This document shows positions 8,629-16,525 of a stretch of 64,000 bases of DNA, one piece after another. Both the position numbers and the translations under genes were made by a program. The DNA comes from Stenotrophomonas maltophilia (lineage in GTDB: Bacteria > Pseudomonadota > Gammaproteobacteria > Xanthomonadales > Xanthomonadaceae): contig DGLB01000002.1 of assembly GCA_002387845.1 (NCBI GenBank), forward strand, positions 47,207 to 111,206, written 5' to 3'. Within the stretch, counting starts at the first letter, position 1; each line of letters starts with the position of its first letter. The notes under the pieces were generated by a model. That model saw only the letters and a program-made list of their open reading frames with translations. It was not told where the DNA came from and did no database searches.

Positions 8629-9040
8629 ACGGACTTCCCTATGGCGTACGGAATAGCGGCTTTAACTCGGAGATTCAGAAAACGCGGTGACGCATCGGGC
8701 CCTGTATCAGGCGCGATGTGCCGTTGGTGCGTATCGGTACAACCGTGAAACACCTTTCAACGGTAAGACCGGGCCCCCGCCCCGCCTGATGTGCATACGC
8801 CCCGAACACCGGGTTCGGCCCCTGCGCAACACACCTTCTCCGAGAAAAGCCATCCATGTTCCTCTTGACTGCTTCAGCGCCTGTTTCCGGCGCTGTACTC
8901 AACTGCAAGACACTGACGTGTGGAACGTCGATCACAAATACGATGCCACAGTTCAGCGTCAGGTCAATGTCAATCGCGACGAAATTTTTACATTTGCCGC
9001 CCCATTTTGCGATGCGCGTCACATTGCGGTGTGCACACCA
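8629..9040 (-). promoter_or_regulatory. Intergenic region upstream of virB7 (probable operon promoter)
   Basis: These 412 bases between virD4 and virB7 hold no convincing gene and are locally AT-rich around 8980-9005. On the minus strand a TTGACC at 8967-8962 is followed 18 bases later by TCGTAT (8943-8938), a weak sigma-70-like pair. A second TTGACA lies at 8973-8968. A perfect 12-base palindrome GGTGTGCACACC occurs at 9028-9039, just after the virD4 stop. The length and AT content suggest that virB7-virB4 has its own promoter here, separate from virD4. The exact elements are speculative. Confidence 0.4.
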
Positions 9041-10714
9041 TCACAGCTCAAGCATCTTCACATCCGTTTTGGGCAACAGGCGGGAAGTGAAGTACTTGTC
9101 CTTGTAATACTTGATCTTGTCGCACTTGACCGGGTGCGGAATGCCTTCGTACAGGAACACCTCGTGGTCCATGCCCATGGCCTTGAGTTCCTGCGGCAGC
9201 ATCAGCGCACGGCGCTCTTCGGTGAAGTTGTGGGTCTTCTCGCGCGCATGCGTGACATTCTTCTTGCGCACGGTGGTGTAACCGAGCATTTCCGAATAGT
9301 CGTTGGCGTCCTGCTGTTCGCGCGGGGCGTACAGGATCTGCAGCGCATGGTTGGTGATGATGGTGCGTGACACGTCGCGGCCGTAGGTGGCATCCAGCTG
9401 GGCCATGCTCTGGATGATGGGCAGCAGGCGCACGTTGTAGCCGGCCATGTACGACACTGCCGAAGCAATGATGTCGACCTTGCCGATGGAGGTGAATTCG
9501 TCCATCAGCAGCAGCACCTGGTACTTCAGCTCCGGATTGCCCTTCGGCAGTTCCTTGGTGTTGAGGTTGATGATCTGGCTGAAGAACAGGTTGATGATGA
9601 GGCGGCTCTCGGCCAGCTTGTTGGGCTGGATGCCGATGTAGACGGTCATCTTCTTCTTGCGCAGGTCGGTCAGCAGGAAGTCGTTGGCACTGGTGGCCTT
9701 GTCCAGCACCGGGTTGATCCAGGCGTTGAGCGGTTCCTTGAACGTACCCATGATGGACGCGAAGGTCTCGTCCGCCTGCGACAGCATGTTGGCGAAGGCG
9801 GCCTTGGCATTGCCCGACAGGAACGGCTGGGTGGACAGCGACTGCAGGTACTTCTTGAGGTCGGTGCCGTCGCCGGTGGACAGGCGGAAGATGGCACCCA
9901 GGGTGGGCGTGCCGCTGCCGGCCGGGAAGCCCATGGCGCGCTCGTCGTCCCAGTTCTCGAACAGGTACAGGCCGAAGGCCATGAAGGCATTGCGCGCCTG
10001 GCTGATCCAGAACTTCTGGTCGTCCGAGCCATCCGGGTACAGCATGGCGGCGATGCTCATCAGCTCGGAGACGCGGAAATTGGCGTCATCGGAGACGTAA
10101 CTGAGCGGATTCCAGCGATGGGTGCGCTTGTCTTCGGCGAACGGATTGAACAGGAACACCTCGTGGCCCTGGCTGGCGCGCCAGCCACTGGTGAGGTCGA
10201 AGTTTTCCTGCTTGATGTCCAGCACGACGATGGATTCGCCGTACTCGAGCAGATTCGGAATGACCACGCCCACGCCCTTGCCCGAACGGGTCGGCGCGGC
10301 CAGGATCACGAACTGCTGGCCACCCAGGCGCACCAGCTTGCCACCGAAGCTGCCGACGACGATGCCGTTTTCGGCCTTCTTGAACATGCCGTGTTTGGCC
10401 AGGTCAGCGGCGGTGGCAAAGCGTGCGTCGCCGTGGATCGACTTCTTCTTCGGCTTGAACATGAAGAACAGCACGACCAGCAGCAGCAACAGCGGCAGGC
10501 CGAAGCCCAGCACGCCGGCCAGCTTGATCTTGGTCAGATAAGGAGCCACTGCGGGCTGATCCATGGCCTGCAGGTACTGCAGGTAGGTGTTCCACTTGTA
10601 GTAAGTGGTCTCCACGCCCAGGAACGTCAGCGTCAGGTAGCCGGCCAGCGCATAGCCGACAATCGCGGTCACCAGAACAAGTACAGCAGTGGCAACAGAC
10701 TTCTGCGTGGACAA
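9041..10714 (-). CDS. virD4: VirD4, T4SS coupling protein ATPase
   Basis: VirD4 is the coupling protein that recognises substrates and hands them to the T4SS; in X-T4SS it recruits antibacterial effectors through their C-terminal XVIPCD domains. The 557-residue protein has two N-terminal membrane helices (about 8-32 and 66-86) and a TraG/TraD-type AAA+ core. Walker A APTRSGKGV is at about 140-148. Walker B VLLLMDEFTSIGKVD is near 400, followed by IIQSMAQLDATYG. It lies upstream of virB7, as expected for Xanthomonadales. No effector or immunity gene is visible in this window. Confidence 0.96.
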   Translation of the reverse strand: MSTQKSVATAVLVLVTAIVGYALAGYLTLTFLGVETTYYKWNTYLQYLQAMDQPAVAPYLTKIKLAGVLGFGLPLLLLLVVLFFMFKPKKKSIHGDARFATAADLAKHGMFKKAENGIVVGSFGGKLVRLGGQQFVILAAPTRSGKGVGVVIPNLLEYGESIVVLDIKQENFDLTSGWRASQGHEVFLFNPFAEDKRTHRWNPLSYVSDDANFRVSELMSIAAMLYPDGSDDQKFWISQARNAFMAFGLYLFENWDDERAMGFPAGSGTPTLGAIFRLSTGDGTDLKKYLQSLSTQPFLSGNAKAAFANMLSQADETFASIMGTFKEPLNAWINPVLDKATSANDFLLTDLRKKKMTVYIGIQPNKLAESRLIINLFFSQIINLNTKELPKGNPELKYQVLLLMDEFTSIGKVDIIASAVSYMAGYNVRLLPIIQSMAQLDATYGRDVSRTIITNHALQILYAPREQQDANDYSEMLGYTTVRKKNVTHAREKTHNFTEERRALMLPQELKAMGMDHEVFLYEGIPHPVKCDKIKYYKDKYFTSRLLPKTDVKMLEL

Positions 10715-10752
10715 ACCCTATCCTCCATGACGCGCCCCGAGGGGCGCTGCGG

Positions 10753-11007
10753 CTAGCGACGACGCCGACGCGGCTTCGTACGCGTTTCTTTCCTTTCGTC
10801 TTCCACCAGGACGGGTTCGTCCTGTTCCAGCAGTTCCCGCCAGCGGGCATGCGCCTGTTCGAGCGAGAGAACCTCACTGACTCTCTCACCGCCAGTCGTC
10901 AGCACGGCATAGCCAATCACGTCCGCCGGGTTGTAGACCGGTGAATGTGTCAACGCTACCAGCTGATACCTGCCATCGGCCCGCAATGCATGAGGGTACT
11001 GGACCAT
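10753..11007 (-). CDS. Small conserved-looking hypothetical protein upstream of virD4
   Basis: An 84-residue soluble protein begins MVQYPHALRADGRYQLVALTHSPVYNP... and ends in a basic RRRRR tail. I do not recognise a named family. It sits 38 bases upstream of virD4 on the same strand, so it is probably co-transcribed with it. The longer overlapping reading at 10404-10889 in another frame is antisense-style noise over virD4. Its normal codon use and compact spacing support a real gene; a link to the secretion system is only inferred from position. Confidence 0.6.
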   Translation of the reverse strand: MVQYPHALRADGRYQLVALTHSPVYNPADVIGYAVLTTGGERVSEVLSLEQAHARWRELLEQDEPVLVEDERKETRTKPRRRRR

Positions 11008-11113
11008 CGTGCAAGCTCCCCGGTCGACTCCAGTGGGCGCATGCTAATCCACACTGCCGCGTATGCCAATCAGAAATTCCTTACCCGGCATCGGGCAACA
11101 GACCGACGGCAAG

Positions 11114-11145
11114 GCGCGGCAGGCACCATACGGTGCCCGCCGCGC
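11114..11145. terminator. Hairpin downstream of the 11160 membrane gene
   Basis: Two 14-base arms (11114-11127 and 11132-11145) pair with one mismatch around a 4-base loop. The hairpin lies just past the 3' end of the minus-strand gene at 11160. It lacks a clear T-tract, so intrinsic termination is uncertain. Confidence 0.35.
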
Positions 11146-11159
11146 GTTACATCGATGCG

Positions 11160-11843
11160 TTACATGGACTGATTGATGTGCGTCGTGACTGGCACGTTCG
11201 GCGCAGCATCACCGGCGTTGCGCCGGATGACCACCGGTTCCCTCACCCGCTGCGCCACATAGGAAAGGCTGGCGGCGAGGATGAAGGTGTAGCCCAGCAG
11301 TTCGGTGGTCTCTTCAATGGTGTTCTTGAACACCCGGATGTACTGGTCGCCGAGCAGGCCGGTCCACAGCGAGGTCATGCCGATCAGGCGGGAATAGAAG
11401 AGCAGCAGCACCAGACCAATGACCATCACCGTTCCCGGGCGCGCGCCGAGGAAGCGGACCAGGCCCGACACCGTCGCGCGCAGGTCACGGCTTGCCCACG
11501 CCAACGAGCCCACGAACAACAGCGCCACCGGGTACTTCCACAGGCCATGCGCGATCAGGTCCAGCGCCTCGTCCATCTCGCGCAGGAACATGCAGGCAAA
11601 GAATGCGGCCGCCAGCAGTGCGAAGCGGCGGTCATCCGGCCGCGCAATCGCCAACCGCACGAAGGCCAATGTGCTGGCGGCCAGGAAGCCCTCCTGGGTC
11701 AGCTCGACCAGCGACCACTCGCCCACGGCGTTGCCCAGCCAATGGATGTCCAGCCAGGCCAGCAGCGGCGGCAGGGTCACCATCACGCCAAACAGGAGCG
11801 CACGGCCCAGGTAGGACACCAGCAGCTGAAGATCATTTTTCAT
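11160..11843 (-). CDS. Hypothetical multi-pass inner-membrane protein
   Basis: A 227-residue membrane protein from ATG 11843 (MKNDLQLLVSYLGRALLFG...); the 13 residues of in-frame extension to 11882 are low-complexity and unlikely to be translated. I count about six hydrophobic segments, including LGRALLFGVMVTLPPLLAW, FALLAAAFFACMFLR, YPVALLFVGSLAW and VMVIGLVLLLFYSRLIG. No catalytic motif is visible and I do not recognise the family. It faces the virD4 cluster in the same direction but is separated from it by about 150 bases with a hairpin. Confidence 0.7.
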   Translation of the reverse strand: MKNDLQLLVSYLGRALLFGVMVTLPPLLAWLDIHWLGNAVGEWSLVELTQEGFLAASTLAFVRLAIARPDDRRFALLAAAFFACMFLREMDEALDLIAHGLWKYPVALLFVGSLAWASRDLRATVSGLVRFLGARPGTVMVIGLVLLLFYSRLIGMTSLWTGLLGDQYIRVFKNTIEETTELLGYTFILAASLSYVAQRVREPVVIRRNAGDAAPNVPVTTHINQSM

Positions 11844-12130
11844 CGAATGCACCCGCGCCGCAGCGGCGCACAACGTAGCCACACGCCCTGCGTGTCGAAG
11901 GACCCGCAGAGCGCACGAAGGGCGCGCATTATCGATGTCATAAAAATGTCGTTAAACATCACCAATGGAACAATGCGTGACCTTGACCCCTTATCGTTCA
12001 GCCAAGAGACATGAAGGCGTCCACCGCACATGCGCACCACTGATTTCCACGAAATCGGGCCATCTTGGTACGGATTTGCTGCATCGCAGCAAGTACAATG
12101 GCGCTCCGTAAAACGATTACATCCCGCCGC

Positions 12131-13348
12131 ATGAGCTTCACCGCCCCTACCCTCGCCGAGCGCCTGACTCCGCGCGAGCGCACCCTGATCCTGTTGGCCC
12201 TGTCCCTGGGCGGCTTCGCCATCGGCACCAGCGAGTTCGCCGCCATGGGCCTGATGCTGGAGATCAGCCGCGGCCTGGGGATTGGTGAAACCCAGGTGGG
12301 GCATCTGATCAGCGCCTACGCCATTGGCGTGGTGGTCGGTGCGCCCGTGCTGGCGTTCGCCGGTGCCGGCTATGCGCGCCGCACCCTGCTGCTGGGCTTG
12401 ATGGGGTTCTACGCGGTGGGCAACCTGGCCAGTGCGCTGGCTCCCAACTACACCACCATGCTGCTGGCCCGCTTCGTGGCCGGCCTGCCGCACGGGGCCT
12501 ACTTCGGCGTGGCGATGCTGGTAGCGGCGGCGATCAGCCCGCCGGGTCAACGCGGCAAGGCCGTTTCCAAGGTGTTGCTGGGGCTCTCGATCGCCATCCT
12601 GGTGGGCAACCCGCTCACCACCTGGCTCGGACAGCAGCTGAGCTGGCGCACTGCGTTTGCACTGGTCAGCGTGCTGGCCATTGCCACGGTTGCGATGATC
12701 GCCCGCTACCTCCTGCCGGACCCGGATGAAGTGCGTACCTCGCCGATGCGCGAACTGCGCGCGTTCAACCGCACCCAGGTGTGGATGGCGCTGGCGATTG
12801 GCTCGGTTGGCTTCGCCGGCATGTTCTGTGTCTTTACCTACCTGGCCCCCACCCTGGTGCAGGTGACCGGCGTGCGCGAATCGTGGATGCCGGTGGCGGT
12901 GGGCATCTTCGGCGTCGGCGCGATCATCGGCAATGTCGCCGGCGGCTGGCTGGTGGACAAGTTCCAGTTCCGCGCCGCGCCCATCGTGCTGCTGTGGTCG
13001 GTGGTGGTGCTGATGCTGTTCCCGCTGGCCGCCAATGCCGTGTGGAGCGTGGTGCCGGTGATTGTCGCCGTGGGCACCATGGGTGCCCTGGCCGCCGTAC
13101 TGCAGACCCGCCTGATGGACGTGGCCGGCGAGGCCCAAACCCTGGCGGCAGCATCGAACCACGCCGCGTTCAACACCGCCAACGCCCTGGGCCCGTGGCT
13201 GGGCGGCATGGCGATCGGTGCCGGCTTCAGCCCGGCGGTTACCGGCTACGTCGGCGCGGCCACCGCAGTGGGTGGCCTGCTGCTGTGGGGCGTGGCGCTG
13301 CTGGTGGAGCGCCAGGGGCGTGCGCAGGTTGCCTGCGAACAACGCTGA
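12131..13348 (+). CDS. MFS transporter (DHA1-type drug/metabolite exporter)
   Basis: This 405-residue protein has the 12-helix architecture of the major facilitator superfamily. The opening LILLALSLGGFAIGTSEFAAMGLMLEI and the helix-4 region ARFVAGLPHGAYFGVA match DHA1 exporters of the AraJ/YdhP type, which exclude drugs, sugars or purines. I chose ATG 12131 because homologous-looking sequence starts at MSFTAPTLAERL; the 22-residue extension to 12065 is basic and unlike an MFS N-terminus. No clear Shine-Dalgarno is visible. A strong hairpin at 13367-13413 follows. The substrate cannot be inferred. Confidence 0.85.
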   Translation: MSFTAPTLAERLTPRERTLILLALSLGGFAIGTSEFAAMGLMLEISRGLGIGETQVGHLISAYAIGVVVGAPVLAFAGAGYARRTLLLGLMGFYAVGNLASALAPNYTTMLLARFVAGLPHGAYFGVAMLVAAAISPPGQRGKAVSKVLLGLSIAILVGNPLTTWLGQQLSWRTAFALVSVLAIATVAMIARYLLPDPDEVRTSPMRELRAFNRTQVWMALAIGSVGFAGMFCVFTYLAPTLVQVTGVRESWMPVAVGIFGVGAIIGNVAGGWLVDKFQFRAAPIVLLWSVVVLMLFPLAANAVWSVVPVIVAVGTMGALAAVLQTRLMDVAGEAQTLAAASNHAAFNTANALGPWLGGMAIGAGFSPAVTGYVGAATAVGGLLLWGVALLVERQGRAQVACEQR

Positions 13349-13362
13349 CAAAAGAAATGAAG

Positions 13363-13417
13363 AAATGGGGTCAGGTGTCGTTACGCCACTCGCGTATAAC
13401 GACACCTGACCCCTTTT
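13363..13417. terminator. Bidirectional terminator hairpin, repeated element
   Basis: A perfect 17-base-pair stem (13367-13383 with 13397-13413) encloses a 13-base loop, and A/T stretches flank both sides. It lies between the convergent ends of the MFS gene (13348) and the TonB receptor gene (13424), so it can terminate both. A shortened relative with the same TGACCCC arm and CTCG/ATAAC core occurs at 40166-40203, which marks it as a repeated genomic element. Confidence 0.75.
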
Positions 13418-13423
13418 CTGTGG

Positions 13424-16297
13424 CTAGAACTTGATCGACATCCGCGCCCAGTAGAAGCGACCGAGCACGTCATAGGTGGCCACGTCGGTGTTGCCGTTGC
13501 CGCCGTTGTTGGCGTAGTACAGCGGAGCCTGCTTGTTGGTCACGTTGTCCACGCCCAGCTCGAACGCGGTGTGCCAGGGGGCCACGGTGTAGCCCACCTG
13601 CAGATTGTGGTAGACGAACGATCCGATGCGACGGACCACCCCGGCTTCGTCGGTATCGGCTGACAGGCCCTGGTCCAGATCGCTGCTGCCGATCCGGGTC
13701 TTGCCGATGTAGCGGACGCGCCACGAAGCGCTCCAGTCATCCAGGTTCCAGCTCAGGCTGCCCAGCCCGCGCCAGCGCGGGAAGTTGCCGTACGCATAGG
13801 TGTACATGCCGCCGTTGCGGATGGTGACGGTGCTGGGGTCGGTCGTATCCGGAAGTACGTCGTAGCGCTCCAGGTAGGTCCCGTTGAGCCCGGCGGTGAA
13901 CCGGCCCCACGGGGTGTCGTGCAGGCGGTAACTCGCATTGAAGTCGACGCCACGCGTCGCCAGCGTGCCCAGATTGACGGTGGGCTCGGCCACATAGTTG
14001 ATGGTGCCGTTGCCGTTGCGGTGGATCAGCGCGCAGAAGGCGCTGGCCGGGTTGGAGTAGCACTGGTTCAGCACGGTCTGGGCGGAGACGCCGGTGATGG
14101 TGTCTTCCAGATCAATGCGCCACCAGTCGGCGCTGATGGACAAGCCTTCCACCCAGCGCGGATCGTAGACGAAGCCGACGCTGTACGACTTGCCGGTTTC
14201 CGGCTTGAGCTGATAACCGGCCACCTCCGCACCCGAGGCCTTGCCCGAGATCTGGCCGTCGGCCTGGTGGTAGCTGCCATCGGTGGGCACATTGGCACAG
14301 GCCACGTCATTGCCACCGGTGTAGCCATTGCAGGGATCGTTGACCGTCGGCGCATCGCCCACCACGCCCGAGTACAGCTCGTTGATGTTGGGCGCGCGGA
14401 ATACCTCGGACACGGTGCCCCGCAGCAGCAGGTCCGCCACCGGGCGGTATTCGATGGACAGCTTGCTGTTGGTCTTGCTGCCAACCGAGCTGTAATCCGA
14501 GAAGCGCGTGCCGATGCTGACGTTGAGCGACTGGATGCCCGGCAGATCCTTCAGCAGCGGGAACAAGGCTTCCGCGTAGGCTTCCTTGACGTCGAAGCTG
14601 CCGCTCAGCTGGGACGCACAGAATTCGATCACGCCGCACAGACCATTTTCGTCGCCGGTCCAGAGCGCGTCGGCCTTGCTGGTGCTCTTTTCCTCGCGGT
14701 AGGACACGCCAACCGCCAGCCCAACCGTGCCGGCCGGCAGTTCGAACAGATCGCCGTTGGCGTTGGCCTCGGCCTGCTTGACGGTGTAGACGCTGCTGAC
14801 CACCGGATTGACGATCATCGCCTGCAGCGTGCCCAGGCTGGAGGCGTCGTTGAGGTTGAAGATGTTGAGCGGCGTACAGCCGGCAATCACGTTGCCGGCA
14901 CTGCCGCACTTGACCGTGCCGTCGACGTCAAGGAATGACGGACCCACCGCTTGGTTGAACGACGCATAGTCCAGGAAGCCATAGTTGGTGGACGTCTGCT
15001 TCACCCGACCGTAGTTCAGATTGACATCCCACTGCCAGGAGCTGCTGCCGAAGCCTCCACGCAGACCCGGGCTGATCTGGAAGTTGTCGGTCTTGTACTC
15101 GTAGCGGCGGTTGCCGAGCACGGTGGCGCGACTGTTGAGATCGTTGTAGGAGATGCCGGTGGTGCGGTCGGTACCGAAGTTGACCCCGAACGGGTTGTAG
15201 TAGCTGTCGGCGGAGACCAGGAAGTTGTCGCCGTTGGCGAAGATCGGAATCGGCGCGATCACCGAGGCCGACTCGGTTTTGCTGAACCAGGTGTTGACGT
15301 AGGCTTCGATGTTGTCGGTGAAGCGGAAGGTTGCCAACGCGAACACGTTGCTGCGCTCCTGCGGGGTCTGCAGCAGGTTGTAGGGCTGGTAGTTGTACGA
15401 GTCGTTGGCCGCGTTGTAACAGTGGAAATCACCCGCACCGGCGGCACCGGACACGCCGCTGTTCAAGGTCACCCGCGAACACCCGTTGGCGGCCGCCAGT
15501 GCGTCCGAGGCGGCAGAACCGTCATTGAAGTTGATCGACCCGCCCGGCGTGGCCGATGAGCCCTGCTTCACCGCCTCGCCGCTGCTCAGGTACAGCGCGT
15601 CCTTGGAATAGTCACGATCAAGCGCGGAGACCGCGTCGAGGTTGTGGTGGGACACGCCGGCCACGATGCTGCCGCGATCCCACGCCTTACCGCCGGTCAG
15701 CGAGAAGTTGCGGCGGTTGCCGTCACCCTCGCTGCTGGTGCCGAAGTCCGCGGTGAACTGCACACCCTCGAAGCGATCGCGCAGGATGAAGTTGACCACG
15801 CCGCCGATGGCATCGGAGCCGTAAATGGCAGAAGCACCGTCGCTGAGCACCTCGATGCGCTCGATCATGGTGGCCGGAATCGCGTTGACATCGTTGTAGG
15901 CCAGGCGAACCCCATTGACCAGTACCAGCGTGCGCTTGTCGCCGAGGCCGCGCAGCGAGATGGTCGATGCGCCGGTACCGCCGCCGTTGTTGGTATTGGG
16001 ATTGGTGGAATTGCCCGCGATCGAGGGCAGCTCCTGCAACAGGTCACCCACGGTGGCTTTGCCGGTGGCGGCAATCTGCTCCTGGCTGACCGTGACCACC
16101 GGGTTGGCGCTTTCAGTATCGACCCGGCGCAGGCGCGAGCCGGTCACCACGATGCTGTCCAGGTTGGTGGTCGCGCCGGTGCCGGCGGCCGGCGCCTCCT
16201 GCGCTGCAGCGGGTGCAGCAGCGGCAAGCAGCAGCACGGCGGCTACGGCAAGCGACAGCGACGACGCATTCGGTGCATGGAACGGGTGGAACGTCAT
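13424..16297 (-). CDS. TonB-dependent outer-membrane receptor
   Basis: A 957-residue TonB-dependent receptor with signal peptide (about 1-33, ending APAAAQ). The TonB-box region NLDSIVVTGSRLRR is at about 44-58. The plug domain includes ISLRGLGDKRTLVLVNGVRL and IERIEVLSDGASAIYGSDAIGGVVNF. A long beta-barrel ends in the C-terminal aromatic motif YWARMSIKF. These receptors import large ligands, here probably glycan or peptide fragments. AGGAA lies 8 bases before ATG 16297. It is the last gene of the hydroxyproline/glycoprotein cluster but has a 228-base leader, so it may have its own promoter. The substrate is inferred from context only. Confidence 0.93.
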   Translation of the reverse strand: MTFHPFHAPNASSLSLAVAAVLLLAAAAPAAAQEAPAAGTGATTNLDSIVVTGSRLRRVDTESANPVVTVSQEQIAATGKATVGDLLQELPSIAGNSTNPNTNNGGGTGASTISLRGLGDKRTLVLVNGVRLAYNDVNAIPATMIERIEVLSDGASAIYGSDAIGGVVNFILRDRFEGVQFTADFGTSSEGDGNRRNFSLTGGKAWDRGSIVAGVSHHNLDAVSALDRDYSKDALYLSSGEAVKQGSSATPGGSINFNDGSAASDALAAANGCSRVTLNSGVSGAAGAGDFHCYNAANDSYNYQPYNLLQTPQERSNVFALATFRFTDNIEAYVNTWFSKTESASVIAPIPIFANGDNFLVSADSYYNPFGVNFGTDRTTGISYNDLNSRATVLGNRRYEYKTDNFQISPGLRGGFGSSSWQWDVNLNYGRVKQTSTNYGFLDYASFNQAVGPSFLDVDGTVKCGSAGNVIAGCTPLNIFNLNDASSLGTLQAMIVNPVVSSVYTVKQAEANANGDLFELPAGTVGLAVGVSYREEKSTSKADALWTGDENGLCGVIEFCASQLSGSFDVKEAYAEALFPLLKDLPGIQSLNVSIGTRFSDYSSVGSKTNSKLSIEYRPVADLLLRGTVSEVFRAPNINELYSGVVGDAPTVNDPCNGYTGGNDVACANVPTDGSYHQADGQISGKASGAEVAGYQLKPETGKSYSVGFVYDPRWVEGLSISADWWRIDLEDTITGVSAQTVLNQCYSNPASAFCALIHRNGNGTINYVAEPTVNLGTLATRGVDFNASYRLHDTPWGRFTAGLNGTYLERYDVLPDTTDPSTVTIRNGGMYTYAYGNFPRWRGLGSLSWNLDDWSASWRVRYIGKTRIGSSDLDQGLSADTDEAGVVRRIGSFVYHNLQVGYTVAPWHTAFELGVDNVTNKQAPLYYANNGGNGNTDVATYDVLGRFYWARMSIKF

Positions 16298-16525
16298 GGC
16301 GAATTTCCTCGGTCATGCGACTGCCGGCATTCGGGGGACAACACGTCCCCGCACCGGCATGCGCCAGTGGATCGGTTCTTTCGGGGTTATGGACGGGCGT
16401 TCCACGCCCTGCAGATGACTACGTGTTTTTCATCACACGGTCACAATGTGCCGGCCAGCCCGTGCGACGTCTTGACGCTTTTACTGCATCTGGATGCGGA
16501 ATAAGGCATGGCCGCACCCGGTGAT
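16298..16525 (-). promoter_or_regulatory. Leader region of the TonB receptor gene
   Basis: These 228 bases contain no gene. The interval separates the GH127 gene from the receptor gene on the same strand and is much longer than other gaps in the cluster, suggesting an independent promoter for the receptor. No clean -35/-10 pair could be assigned. Confidence 0.3.

Noticed and set aside
8675..9022. 115-residue minus-strand open frame between virD4 and virB7
   Set aside because: No ribosome site, no recognisable domain, and it covers the AT-rich probable promoter.
1..10714. Conjugative plasmid transfer region
   Set aside because: No relaxase, oriT or replication genes are seen, and the VirB7 type and gene order fit the chromosomal antibacterial X-T4SS.
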